Origin: Desulfatitalea alkaliphila
Lineage (GTDB): Bacteria > Desulfobacterota > Desulfobacteria > Desulfobacterales > Desulfosarcinaceae
DNA: 64,000 bases
Reading direction: 5' to 3'
Assembly: GCF_022968795.1 (NCBI RefSeq)
Contig: NZ_JALJRB010000002.1
Location: 62,001 to 126,000 of the forward strand
Both the position numbers and the translations under genes were made by a program. Positions 50,875 through 60,050 of the stretch are shown piece by piece (the first letter of the stretch is position 1; each line of letters begins with the position of its first letter). The notes under the pieces are model-generated. The model ran no database searches and was not told the DNA's origin. It saw only the letters and a list, made by a program, of their open reading frames with translations.

Positions 50875-53598
50875 ATGCTGAAACGCAAACTGAAGATCAA
50901 CGGCGTGGTTCGGGAAGTGATCGCCGATGCCGATCAGAGCCTGGCCAACGTGCTGCGCGAGCAAATGGGCCTGACGGGCACCAAGATCGGCTGCGGCCAG
51001 GCCCAGTGCGGTTGCTGCAATGTGCTCCTGGACGACAAGCTGGTGCGCTCGTGCGTCACCAAGATGGCCAAGGTGCCCGACGGCGCCGCGGTAATCACCG
51101 TGGAGGGGATCGGCGATCCGGAAAATTTGCATCCCATCCAGCTGGCATGGATCGCCCATGGCGGCGCCCAGTGCGGCTTCTGCACACCGGGGTTCATCGT
51201 GTCGGTCAAGGCCCTGCTGGACGAAAACCCCGATCCCACCCGCGAGGCGGTGCGCGACTGGTTCCAGACCCATCGCAACGCCTGCCGCTGCACCGGCTAC
51301 AAGCAGCTGGTGGATGCCGTGATGGATGCGGCCAAGGTGCTGCGGGGCGAAATGGCGGCCGAGGAGTTGCTGTTCAAAATGCCGGCCGACGGCAGCATCT
51401 GGGGCGGCAACTACCCGCGGCCGAGCGCCGTTGCCAAAGTCACCGGCACCCTTGATTACGGGGCCGACCTGGGCCTGAAGATGCCGCCCGACACCCTCTT
51501 TCTGGCCCTGGTGCAGGCCGAGGTCTCCCACGCCCTGATCAAGGGGATCGACACCGGCGAAGCCGAAAAGATGCCGGGCGTGGTCAAAGTGGTGACGGCC
51601 AAGGATGTGAAGGGCAAGAACCGCATCACGGGTCTGATCACCTTCCCCACCAACAAGGGCGATGGCTGGGACCGACCCATTTTGTGCGACGAAAAGGTGT
51701 TTCAGTACGGCGACGCCATCGCCATCGTCTGTGCCGAAAACGAATACCAGGCGCGGCGGGCGGCGGAAAAGGTGAAGGTCGAGCTGGAAGAGCTGCCGGC
51801 CTACATGAGCGCGCCGGCGGCCATGGCCGAAGATGCCATGGAGATCCATCCCGGCACGCCCAATGTCTACTTCGAGATTCCGGTGGTCAAAGGTGAAGAC
51901 ACGGCGCCCTTGATGCAGTCGGCGGCCCACACGGTGGAAGGGGAGTACTACCTGCAACGCCAACCCCACCTGACCATGGAAACCGATGTGGGGCTGGCCT
52001 ATTTCGATGAGGCGCAGCGGCTGACCATTCACTCCAAGAGCATCGGCATCCATCTGCACCACGCCATGATCGCGCCGGGCATCGGGGTGGCGCCGGACAA
52101 GCTGCGACTGGTGCAGAATCCGACCGGCGGCACCTTCGGCTACAAATTCAGTCCCACCATGGAAGCCCTGCTGGGCGTGGCCTGCCTGGCCACCCAGCGG
52201 CCGGTCTACCTGCGCTACGACTACCACCAGCACATCACTTACACCGGCAAACGTTCCCCCTTCTGGATGAAGCTCAAACTGGGCGCCGATGCCGACGGCA
52301 AGATCGTGGCCATGGAAAGCGATTGGTCGGTGGATCACGGGCCCTATTCCGAGTTCGGCGACTTGCTCACCCTGCGTGGCGCCCAGTTCATCGGTGCCGG
52401 CTACGGCATCGCCAACATCCGCGGCCTGGGTCGCACGGTCTGCACCAACCACGCCTGGGGGTCGGCCTTCCGGGCCTACGGCTCCCCCCAGAGCTTCTTC
52501 GCCGGCGAAAGCCTGATGGACGAGCTGGCCGCCAAGACCGGCATCGATCCTCTGGAGTTGCGGGCGCGCAATGTTTACCGGCCCGGCGACACCACCCCCA
52601 CCGGCCAGGAACCGGAGGTGTTCTCCTTTCCCGAAATGGTGGACAAACTGCGCCCCCTGTACAAAGCCGCACGGGAAAAGGCCGCGGCGGAAAGCACCGC
52701 CGACGTGAAGCGCGGCGTGGGCATCTCTCTGGGCATCTACGGCTGCGGGCTGGACGGGGCCGACAGTTCGGACATCAGCGTGGAGCTCAACGCGGACAAC
52801 ACCATCACCCTCTATTGCAGCTGGGAAGACCACGGACAGGGCGCCGACATGGGGGCCCTGGGCACGGCCCACAAGGCGCTGGCCCCGCTGGGCCTGGCAC
52901 CCGAAAAGATCCACCTGGTGATGAACGACACGGCGTTGACCCCCAACAGCGGACCGTCGGGCGGCAGCCGCCAGCAGGTGGTCACCGGCAACGCCATCAA
53001 GAACGGCTGCGAGATGCTGCTGGCCGCCATGCGCAAACCCGACGGCACCTATCGCAGCTACGATGAGATGGTGGCCGAAAACATGGCGTTGCGCTACTCC
53101 GGCAAGTGGACCGCTTCCGTCTGCACCAACTGCGATCTGCAAACCGCCCAGGGCGCGCCCTTCTCGGTCTACATGTACGGCATGTTCATGGCCGAGGTGG
53201 CCGTGGAGGTCGCCACCGGCAAAACCAGTGTGGAAAAATTCACCGCCGTGGCCGATGTGGGCAGCATCAACAACCGCTTGGTGGTGGACGGCCAGATGTA
53301 CGGCGGCATCGCCCAGGGCATCGGCCTGGCCCTCAGCGAGGATTTCGAAGATTTGAAGAAACACACCTCCCTGCGCGCCTGCGGCCTGCCCTACGCCAAG
53401 ATGATTCCGGACCGGATCGACCTGATCTATGTGGAAACGCCGCGGGAGCACGGCCCCTTCGGCGCCGCCGGGGTGGGTGAGTTGCCGCTGACCGCCTCCC
53501 ATGTGGCGGTGATCAACGCCATCGACAACGCCTGCGGCGCCCGTGTGCGCCATCTGCCGGCACTGCCCGACAAGGTGCTGGCGGCCATGAACGGCTGA
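50875..53598 (+). CDS. mop: Molybdenum aldehyde oxidoreductase Mop
   Basis: 907 residues from the ATG at 50875 with an AAGGAG site, the same length as the Desulfovibrio gigas enzyme. Order: plant-type [2Fe-2S] domain with GCGQAQCGCCNVLL (residues about 40-53), second [2Fe-2S] helical domain with QCGFCTPGFIVSVKALL and NACRCTGYKQL, then the large molybdopterin-cytosine-dinucleotide domain with GGTFGYKF, RAYGSPQS, and the base Glu in AGVGELPLTA near residue 869. No FAD domain, as in Mop. It oxidises aldehydes to carboxylates in the cytoplasm or periplasm; no Tat signal is present here. Central gene of the operon. Confidence 0.96.
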   Translation: MLKRKLKINGVVREVIADADQSLANVLREQMGLTGTKIGCGQAQCGCCNVLLDDKLVRSCVTKMAKVPDGAAVITVEGIGDPENLHPIQLAWIAHGGAQCGFCTPGFIVSVKALLDENPDPTREAVRDWFQTHRNACRCTGYKQLVDAVMDAAKVLRGEMAAEELLFKMPADGSIWGGNYPRPSAVAKVTGTLDYGADLGLKMPPDTLFLALVQAEVSHALIKGIDTGEAEKMPGVVKVVTAKDVKGKNRITGLITFPTNKGDGWDRPILCDEKVFQYGDAIAIVCAENEYQARRAAEKVKVELEELPAYMSAPAAMAEDAMEIHPGTPNVYFEIPVVKGEDTAPLMQSAAHTVEGEYYLQRQPHLTMETDVGLAYFDEAQRLTIHSKSIGIHLHHAMIAPGIGVAPDKLRLVQNPTGGTFGYKFSPTMEALLGVACLATQRPVYLRYDYHQHITYTGKRSPFWMKLKLGADADGKIVAMESDWSVDHGPYSEFGDLLTLRGAQFIGAGYGIANIRGLGRTVCTNHAWGSAFRAYGSPQSFFAGESLMDELAAKTGIDPLELRARNVYRPGDTTPTGQEPEVFSFPEMVDKLRPLYKAAREKAAAESTADVKRGVGISLGIYGCGLDGADSSDISVELNADNTITLYCSWEDHGQGADMGALGTAHKALAPLGLAPEKIHLVMNDTALTPNSGPSGGSRQQVVTGNAIKNGCEMLLAAMRKPDGTYRSYDEMVAENMALRYSGKWTASVCTNCDLQTAQGAPFSVYMYGMFMAEVAVEVATGKTSVEKFTAVADVGSINNRLVVDGQMYGGIAQGIGLALSEDFEDLKKHTSLRACGLPYAKMIPDRIDLIYVETPREHGPFGAAGVGELPLTASHVAVINAIDNACGARVRHLPALPDKVLAAMNG

Positions 53599-53611
53599 GG
53601 CACCACCCCTT

Positions 53612-53643
53612 GCGCCGGCGGGACCGCAGGGCCCCGCCGGCGC
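53612..53643. other. GC-rich hairpin between mop and the accessory genes
   Basis: An 11-base-pair perfect stem (GCGCCGGCGGG / CCCGCCGGCGC) with a 10-base loop in the 70-base gap after mop. No T-tract follows. Most accessory genes overlap, so this is the one structured gap; it likely protects the mop message 3' end or lowers read-through into the maturation genes. Confidence 0.5.
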
Positions 53644-53668
53644 TGTCTCTGGATGCGAGGACAGCCCC

Positions 53669-56197
53669 ATGGACCAGAGGGAACTGCGTCAATGGGAGGC
53701 GCGCTGTATTCAAGAGGAACCGTCCGAGTGCACGGCGGCTTGCCCCCTGCACCTGGACGTGCGCGGCTTGATCGGCCACCTGCGTGCAGGCAACTGGAAC
53801 GCCGGCTGGCAGCTGCTGCACCGCGCCCTGCCCCTGGCCGGTTTGCTGGCGCGGGTGTGCGACGCGCCCTGCGAGGCCCACTGCAAACGCAACCCCCTCG
53901 GCGGCGCCATCCGCATCGGCGCCTTGGAGCGGGCCTGCGCCACGCAGGCCGACAACACCTATCCGGCCCCGCCGGCCCTTCCCCGCAAGGGAAAACGCGT
54001 GGCCGTGCTGGGCGACGACTGGAGTGCGCTGGCGGCGGCCTGGGACCTGTGCCGCAAAGGGTATGCGGTCACGCTCCATGCCCCCGGCCGGGAACCGGGC
54101 GAACGCCTTACAGAGCGCCACGATCATCGGCTCACCCCGTCCCTGCTTGAAACCACCTTGTCCTCGATGGCCGGCTGGGGCGTGACCTTTCAAACCATGG
54201 CCGCCGACCCGCCGCGCGCCTTGCTGGAGGAACTGCAACAGGGTTGCGATGCCCTGTTCGTGGATCTTGCGGTGCTGCCCCGTCCCGCGCTGGATCTGGA
54301 AAGCGGTCCCGACGGAACCGCGGCGTTCGCCCCCAAGGCCCACACCACCCGGGTGCCCGGTGTGTTCGCCGGCGGAACAGGGTCGAGCACCATCCTGCGC
54401 GCCGCCCACGGGCGTTGGGCCGCGACCGCCATCGACCGCTTCCTGCAGCAGGTCTCGCTGACGGCGGGACGCGAACGGGAAGGGCCCCTGTCCACCCGGC
54501 TCCACACCCCCGTGGATCAAGTCGTCCCCGCGCCGCCGGTGGCGGCGCGGGACCCACGTCAGGGCTATGACGCCGACGAGGCGATGGCCGAATCCCGGCG
54601 CTGTCTGCAGTGCGAGTGCCTCGCCTGTGTGCGGGTGTGCCCCTACCTGGAGACCTTCGGGGCCTATCCGCGCAAATACGCCAGGGAGATCTACAACAAC
54701 GCGGCCATCGTCATGGGGAACCACTCGGCCAATCGTTTGATCAACGCCTGCAGCCTTTGCGGCCTGTGCGAGGCGGTCTGTCCCGAAGGGTTCGCCATGC
54801 AGACCCTTTGTCTCAACGCGCGGCAGGCCATGGTGGACAGCGGTAAGATGCCCCCTTCGGCCCATGCCTTCGCCCTGGCGGACATGGCCTTCAGCCAGGG
54901 CGACGCCTTTTTCATGGTGCGCCACGCCCCGGACGCCGCGCAAAGCACCCATCTGCTGTTTCCCGGCTGTCAGCTCTGCGCATCGGCACCGGAGCAGGTG
55001 GCGCGCCTCTACGACCACCTGCGGGCCCATCTGGCCGGCGGCGTGGGCTTGGCCTTGGGCTGTTGCGGCACCCCGGCCCACTGGGCGGGCCGCCGGGCCG
55101 AGCGGGATGCGGTGCTGGACCGCTGGCGCGGGGAGTGGGCGGCCATCGGGCGGCCCCGCATCCTCCTGGCCTGCAGCACCTGCCACCGCATGTTCCGCGA
55201 TTTCTGGCCCGAAGCGCCCATTGAATCCTTGTGGCAAACATTGGCCGCCCTGCCCGAACCGGCCGCATCATGCCCCCCCGGCGGCGGCCCCCTGGCCATT
55301 CACGATCCGTGCACCACGCGGGACCAGCCGGCCGTGCAGCAAGCGGTGCGCGGCCTGCTGGCGGCGCTGGGGGTTGCGATCACGGAATTGCCGCTGTCCG
55401 GGGCGCTGACCGAATGCTGCGGCTTCGGCGGCCTGATGGACAACGCCAACCCGGCCATCGCCCGCACCGTTACGGAACGGCGCGCAGCCATGAGCGAACA
55501 GGATTACCTGGCCTATTGCGCCATGTGCCGCGACCGGCTGGCCGCCGTGGGCAAGCGCAGCCTGCACCTGCTGGACCTGTTCTTTCCCGATGGCACCGAT
55601 GCGGCGGCCCGACCGCGGCCGGGGTGGTCCCGGCGCCGCGAGAACCGTGCCCGGCTCAAGGCGGACCTGCTCGAGCGATTGTGGGGCGAAACGCCGCCGG
55701 CCGACCCGCCGCACCGCCGCATCCCGCTGACCATGGCCCCTGCGGTCCAGGCGACACTGGAGGAGCGCCGTATTCTCATCGACGAAGTGCAACAGGTGAT
55801 CGCCCGCGCCGCAACGGACGGCCCCTGGTTCCGCCACCCGAAGGACGGCCGCCTGCTGACGGCCGCGCGCCTCGGCCACGCCACCTATTGGGTGTCGTAT
55901 GCGCGCCGCGACCAAGGCCATGCGGTGTTCGGCGCCTACAGTCACCGCATGGTGGTGGCCGACGTTGCAGCGGCGACGTCGCAAGGCACCCCCGCCGACA
56001 TCCCCATGGAAGGCATGGATTGGCGCTGCGCGGCCTGTGATACGCCTTTGGCGGCGGGAGAAGTGACCGTGGAATACCTGGACAACCGTTTCACCACCCG
56101 GATGCCGAGTTGCCTGCACTGCGGCCGGGCGTTGGTGTCCGAAACCCTGGCGCTGGGCAAAATGGCCGAGGTGGAAAGCATTCTGGAGGACAAGTGA
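53669..56197 (+). CDS. Fe-S/flavoprotein-like fusion: dicluster NAD(P)-disulfide oxidoreductase type plus CCG domain and CxxC redox domain
   Basis: 842 residues. The N-terminus resembles the small-subunit-GltD Fe-S domain (ECTAACPLHLDVRGLIGHL, RVCDAPCEAHCKRNPL). A Rossmann-like stretch follows (KRVAVLGDDWSALAAAWDLCRKG), but its GxGxxG is degenerate, so FAD binding is doubtful. Two 4Fe-4S motifs (CLQCECLACVRVCPY; CSLCGLCEAVCPEG, about 310-375) and heterodisulfide-reductase CCG domains (CCGTPAHW, CSTCHRMF, DPCTTRDQP, CCGFGGLMD) come next. Residues about 690-842 form a separate redox-like domain ending in two CxxC pairs (CAACD, CLHCG). In Desulfovibrio homologous parts are encoded by separate genes near mop, as I recall. 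Likely supplies electrons for Mop maturation or turnover. Confidence 0.78.
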   Translation: MDQRELRQWEARCIQEEPSECTAACPLHLDVRGLIGHLRAGNWNAGWQLLHRALPLAGLLARVCDAPCEAHCKRNPLGGAIRIGALERACATQADNTYPAPPALPRKGKRVAVLGDDWSALAAAWDLCRKGYAVTLHAPGREPGERLTERHDHRLTPSLLETTLSSMAGWGVTFQTMAADPPRALLEELQQGCDALFVDLAVLPRPALDLESGPDGTAAFAPKAHTTRVPGVFAGGTGSSTILRAAHGRWAATAIDRFLQQVSLTAGREREGPLSTRLHTPVDQVVPAPPVAARDPRQGYDADEAMAESRRCLQCECLACVRVCPYLETFGAYPRKYAREIYNNAAIVMGNHSANRLINACSLCGLCEAVCPEGFAMQTLCLNARQAMVDSGKMPPSAHAFALADMAFSQGDAFFMVRHAPDAAQSTHLLFPGCQLCASAPEQVARLYDHLRAHLAGGVGLALGCCGTPAHWAGRRAERDAVLDRWRGEWAAIGRPRILLACSTCHRMFRDFWPEAPIESLWQTLAALPEPAASCPPGGGPLAIHDPCTTRDQPAVQQAVRGLLAALGVAITELPLSGALTECCGFGGLMDNANPAIARTVTERRAAMSEQDYLAYCAMCRDRLAAVGKRSLHLLDLFFPDGTDAAARPRPGWSRRRENRARLKADLLERLWGETPPADPPHRRIPLTMAPAVQATLEERRILIDEVQQVIARAATDGPWFRHPKDGRLLTAARLGHATYWVSYARRDQGHAVFGAYSHRMVVADVAAATSQGTPADIPMEGMDWRCAACDTPLAAGEVTVEYLDNRFTTRMPSCLHCGRALVSETLALGKMAEVESILEDK

Positions 56198-56895
56198 TGG
56201 CCCTTTCCCAAGCGGTCCCTTTTTACCAATCCGACGCCCTGCGGACGGTGGCCGGTCCGGCCTTGCGCCCCGGTGGGCTTGCCCTGACCGACCGGGCGGT
56301 CTCCTTTTGCAAAATGGCGCCCGGAGCGCGGGTGCTGGATGTGGGATGCGGCCCGGGGGCCACGGTGGACCACCTTCGCCGCCATTACCGACTGGCGGCC
56401 ATGGGCCTCGATTGCACCCCGGCGATGCTGGACGAGGCGCGCCGCCGCTGCGGCGCCGCTTGCCTGATCAGGGGCCGCGCCGGCGCCTTGCCGTTTGACA
56501 ATGGGGCCCTGGCGGCCCTCTTCGCGGAGTGCGTGCTGAGCCTGCTGCCTGTCGCGCCGGCGGTGCTCGCCGAATGGCACCGGGCGCTGGCGCCGGGCGG
56601 TTGGCTCGTGGTGTCCGACCTCTATCGGCGGAACGGCATCGGACCGCCGCCGGGCGGCGCTCTGCAGGGCTGTGTGGCCGGCGCCCTGAACGGCCCCGCG
56701 GTACAGGCGCGGATCGTCGAAGCCGGCTTCCGGGTCTACCTCTTCGAGGATCACAGCCCTTTGTTGCGACAGCTGGCGGCCGAGCTGGTATGGCACTGCG
56801 GCTCCCTGGCGGCCCTCCGGCAAGCGGGCTGCGGCGGCCCGGGCGGATTCCGACCGGGCTATTTTCTCCTGGTGGCCAGAAAGGGAAGATGGTGA
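56197..56895 (+). CDS. SAM-dependent methyltransferase of the Mop operon
   Basis: 232 residues. The ATG overlaps the preceding stop as TGATG. Motif I VLDVGCGPGATVDHL (about residues 47-61) and LDCTPAMLDEA, CVLSLLPVAPAVLAEW and ALAPGGWLVVSDLY define a UbiE/Methyltransf_11-type enzyme. The equivalent in Desulfovibrio vulgaris belongs, as I recall, to a family named after DVU_1556 (TrsM). Being inside an operon with a radical SAM protein and a CoA ligase, it may methylate a cofactor intermediate; the substrate is unknown. Confidence 0.85.
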   Translation: MALSQAVPFYQSDALRTVAGPALRPGGLALTDRAVSFCKMAPGARVLDVGCGPGATVDHLRRHYRLAAMGLDCTPAMLDEARRRCGAACLIRGRAGALPFDNGALAALFAECVLSLLPVAPAVLAEWHRALAPGGWLVVSDLYRRNGIGPPPGGALQGCVAGALNGPAVQARIVEAGFRVYLFEDHSPLLRQLAAELVWHCGSLAALRQAGCGGPGGFRPGYFLLVARKGRW

Positions 56896-56896
56896 C

Positions 56897-57331
56897 ATGA
56901 ATGACCGCATGGTGCAGTTCATGCGTTGGGGACAGCAAGGCTACAGCTGCGGCCAGATCCTTTTCCTGCTGGCCTTGGGCGGTACATCCGCAACCAACCC
57001 CGGACTGGTGCGGGCCATGGCCGGCTTGGCCTACGGCGGCGGCTCGGGCCGCGGCACCTGCGGCGCCCTGAGCGGCGGCGCCTGCCTGCTGGCCTTTTTT
57101 TCCGCCGCTACGCCCGATGCCGACCAACCCTCCGATCGGCTGCCGCTGATGCTCAATGAATGGACCGACTGGTTCGCGGCACGGACGGGTCAAGACACCG
57201 GCCCCATGGCCTGCGATGACCTGGTGGGGCCCGGCGGACCGGCCGCGGCCCGACAAGGATGCGCGCTGCTGGTCAGCGACACCTATGACCAGGTGGTTTC
57301 CATCCTGGCAGCGCACGGATTGTGGGCATGA
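56897..57331 (+). CDS. C_GCAxxG_C_C family protein
   Basis: 144 residues. Spaced Cys pattern of the C_GCAxxG_C_C family: YSCGQ near residue 18, GTCGALSGG (in place of GCAxxG) near 54, and later single Cys in GACLL, ACDD and GCALLV. Family members are thought to hold a metal or Fe-S cluster and pair with radical SAM proteins or oxidoreductases. It lies one base after the methyltransferase, and its stop overlaps the radical SAM start (ATGA). Corresponds in context to the DVU_1555-type gene by recollection. Confidence 0.85.
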   Translation: MNDRMVQFMRWGQQGYSCGQILFLLALGGTSATNPGLVRAMAGLAYGGGSGRGTCGALSGGACLLAFFSAATPDADQPSDRLPLMLNEWTDWFAARTGQDTGPMACDDLVGPGGPAAARQGCALLVSDTYDQVVSILAAHGLWA

Positions 57332-58704
57332 ACGGTGGCGCAGCCGATAACGGCGCCACCGCCAGTCTCTGCCCCGTCTGCCTGAAGCACTTGCCGGCGC
57401 GGCGGGTGCACCGGGACCGCGGCATCTATCTGGAGAAACAGTGCCCGGATCACGGCGCCTTTGCCGCCCTGATCTGGCAAGGTCTCCCGGAAATGGCCGG
57501 CTGGCGGCGGCCGAAAATCCCGACGCACCCGGCCACGCCCGGACACCCGGTGGAACACGGCTGCCCCTTCGACTGCGGTCTCTGCCCTGAACATCGCCAG
57601 CGCTCCTGCACCATTCTCCTGGAGGTGACGCCGCGCTGCGACCTGGGCTGCCCGATCTGCTACGCCGCCTCGGGGCCGGACGGCGCGGACCCGCCTGTGG
57701 AGCGCATCGCCACCTGGTACCGGCTGGCCCGCCGGTTCGGACCCGGCGCCAACATCCAACTCTCCGGGGGCGAACCCACCCTGCGCGACGACCTGCCCGA
57801 ACTGGTGGCCCTCGGGCGGCAATCGGGCCTGCCCTTCATCCAGATCAACACCAACGGCCTGCGGCTGGCCCGCGAACCGGGCTATGCCGAAACACTCAAG
57901 GCAGCCGGTGCCGGTTCGATTTTCCTGCAGTTCGACGGGGTTGACGACACAGTGTACCGCACCCTGCGCGGGCGCCCGCTGTGGGCGGAAAAGCAGGCGG
58001 CCGTGGCGGCCTGTGCACGGGCCGGACTGGGGGTGGTGCTGGTGCCCACCCTGGTGCCGGGGGTGAACACCCATGCCGTGGGCACCATCCTGGAAACCGC
58101 CCTGCGGTGGCACCCCACCGTGCGCGGGGTCCATTTCCAGCCCATCAGCTACTTCGGCCGCCACCCCGGCGCACCCACCGATGAACAGCGGCTCACCCTG
58201 CCCCAACTGATGCGCCTCATGGAGCACGCAACCGCGTGCCTTTTCCGGGTGGACCACTTCCGCCCACCGGGATGCGAGCACTCCTTCTGCTCGTGCCACG
58301 CCCAGTATCTCATCGCCGCCGACGGCCGGCCCCGGCCGCTTATGGCCGCCCCTCCGGTCGCCACGCCGCCGCCCATCCGGGCCGAAGAGGGGGCGGCCAG
58401 GGCCATCGCCGCGGTCGCCCGGCAGTGGGCCGCCCCACCGGCCGCCGCACCAACCGCCTGCGGCTGCACGTCCGAAGGGCAAGGCCGTTGCCATGGGCAT
58501 GCCGGCGACCTGGACGCCTTTCTGGCAACGGCTCGGGAACGCACCTTTTCGGTGTCGGCCATGGTTTTCCAGGATGTGTGGAATTTGGACCTGGAACGGG
58601 TGCAGCAGTGCTGCATTCACATCATGGCACCCGACGGCCGCCTGGTGCCCTTTTGCCTCTACAACCTGACCGCCGCCGACGGCCGGCCCCTCCACCGCCC
58701 ATGA
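57328..58704 (+). CDS. Radical SAM protein (TrsS-like)
   Basis: 458 residues from the ATG at 57328, overlapping the preceding stop. A zinc-ribbon-like CPVCLKH near residue 15 with a second Cys-rich site (HGCPFDCGLCPEH, about 74-86) precedes the radical SAM cluster motif CDLGCPICY (about 106-114). QLSGGEPTLRDDLPELV and INTNGLRLA are typical core motifs of the MoaA/tetraether-synthase branch. A C-terminal Cys cluster (CEHSFCSCH, CGCTSEGQGRC, QCCIH) suggests additional clusters. It starts a radical reaction on an unidentified substrate. The last four bases overlap the CoA ligase. Confidence 0.85.
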   Translation: MNGGAADNGATASLCPVCLKHLPARRVHRDRGIYLEKQCPDHGAFAALIWQGLPEMAGWRRPKIPTHPATPGHPVEHGCPFDCGLCPEHRQRSCTILLEVTPRCDLGCPICYAASGPDGADPPVERIATWYRLARRFGPGANIQLSGGEPTLRDDLPELVALGRQSGLPFIQINTNGLRLAREPGYAETLKAAGAGSIFLQFDGVDDTVYRTLRGRPLWAEKQAAVAACARAGLGVVLVPTLVPGVNTHAVGTILETALRWHPTVRGVHFQPISYFGRHPGAPTDEQRLTLPQLMRLMEHATACLFRVDHFRPPGCEHSFCSCHAQYLIAADGRPRPLMAAPPVATPPPIRAEEGAARAIAAVARQWAAPPAAAPTACGCTSEGQGRCHGHAGDLDAFLATARERTFSVSAMVFQDVWNLDLERVQQCCIHIMAPDGRLVPFCLYNLTAADGRPLHRP

Positions 58705-60038
58705 GACCTTTGCCCCGCACCACCCCCCTGGAACCCTGGATCGCAGGCCGCATCGGTCTGGCCCGCGGGCAGCGGCCCACCCCGCAACGGCTGGCGGCCG
58801 CCCAGCTGCAACGGCTCAACGCGGTCCTGGCCTTGGCCGCGCGTCACAGTCCGTTTTACCGCCGCCGCTGGCAAGGGGTGCCCCCGCGCATCGAGCGACT
58901 GGATCAAATGCCCCGACTGCCCTTAACCACCGCAAAGGACCTGCAGGAGGACCCCTTGCAATTTCTGGCGGCGCGCCGCGCTGAAGTGGCACGCGTGGTG
59001 ACGTTGCACACCTCGGGCACCAGCGGCACGCCCAAGCGGCTCCATTTCAGTGCAGCGGACCTGGCCGACACCATCGCCTTTTTCCGATACGGCATGGCGA
59101 CCCTGGTTCCGCCCGGCCGCAAGGTGCTGATCCTGCTGCCCGGCGAACGGCCCGACAGCGTGGGGGATTTGCTGCGTCGGGCCCTGGCCGCCATGGACAT
59201 CGGCGGCATTGTGCATGGCCCGGTGACCGATCCGGAAGCCACCTTGGCCACCATCCGCGACCAGGGCATCGATGCCCTGGTGGGTGTCCCGGTCCAGGTG
59301 CTGGCCTTGGCGCGGCACCCGCAAGGCGCGCGCCTGCCCGCCGGCACCCCGCTGAGCGTGCTGCTGACCACGGACCACGTTCCGCCGCCCGTGGTCCGTG
59401 AGATCCGGCGCATTTGGGGTTGCGAAGTGTTCCAGCACTATGGCATGACCGAGATGGGCTACGGTGGCGCCGTCTCCTGCAGCGCGCACGACGGCTACCA
59501 CCTGCGGGAAAGCGATCTGCTGTTTGAAATCGTCGATCCGGTCACCGGCGGCCCCCTGGGGCCGGGTCGCACCGGGGAAGTGGTGTTCAGCACCCTGACG
59601 CCCCGGGCCATGCCCCTGATCCGGTACCGTACCGGCGATCTGGCGGCCTGGCGCGACACGCCCTGTCCCTGCGGCACCGTGCTGCGGCGCATGGGCTGGG
59701 TGCAGGGGCGGCGCCAGGCGGCCGTTCGCCTTGCCGACGGTATTCGGCTGACCTTGACCGACTTGGACAATGTCCTTTTCGATCTGCCCGGCGTGGTCGA
59801 TTTCGATGCCGCCCTGACCCGTTTCAAAGAGGGCGACCAGCTGCGCATCCGGCTGTACGCGGCAGCGGGCCTCCCGCCGCCCGACGGCCACAGCGCCGCC
59901 GCGGCATTGACGGGTATCCCAGCCGTCCGCGCCGCCCTTGCCGGCGGCGTCATGACAGCGCCGCGAATCAGCGTGGCCCAGTGGCCGTCGCCGCGCGCGG
60001 CGACGGCCAAGCGCACCATCCAAGACCTGCGGGTTTAA
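58701..60038 (+). CDS. AMP-dependent CoA ligase, phenylacetate-CoA ligase-like
   Basis: 445 residues from the ATG at 58701 (ATGA overlap). Adenylate-forming motif HTSGTSGTPKRLHFS lies near residue 100, HYGMTEMGYGG is the A5-like motif and YRTGDLAAW the A7-like motif. The size and the PAAK-type order fit phenylacetate-CoA ligase relatives. Why an acyl-CoA/adenylate former sits in a molybdenum-enzyme operon is unexplained; it may activate a carboxylate made by Mop or a cofactor precursor. The Desulfovibrio counterpart is, as I recall, of the DVU_1553 family. Confidence 0.88.
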   Translation: MRPLPRTTPLEPWIAGRIGLARGQRPTPQRLAAAQLQRLNAVLALAARHSPFYRRRWQGVPPRIERLDQMPRLPLTTAKDLQEDPLQFLAARRAEVARVVTLHTSGTSGTPKRLHFSAADLADTIAFFRYGMATLVPPGRKVLILLPGERPDSVGDLLRRALAAMDIGGIVHGPVTDPEATLATIRDQGIDALVGVPVQVLALARHPQGARLPAGTPLSVLLTTDHVPPPVVREIRRIWGCEVFQHYGMTEMGYGGAVSCSAHDGYHLRESDLLFEIVDPVTGGPLGPGRTGEVVFSTLTPRAMPLIRYRTGDLAAWRDTPCPCGTVLRRMGWVQGRRQAAVRLADGIRLTLTDLDNVLFDLPGVVDFDAALTRFKEGDQLRIRLYAAAGLPPPDGHSAAAALTGIPAVRAALAGGVMTAPRISVAQWPSPRAATAKRTIQDLRV

Positions 60039-60050
60039 GGAGCGACCATC

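Noticed and set aside
50764-53670. Very long minus-strand open frame opposite mop (968 codons)
   Set aside because: It mirrors a well-identified enzyme gene, has low-complexity Gly/Val/His-rich translation and no ribosome site; long antisense frames are expected at this GC content.
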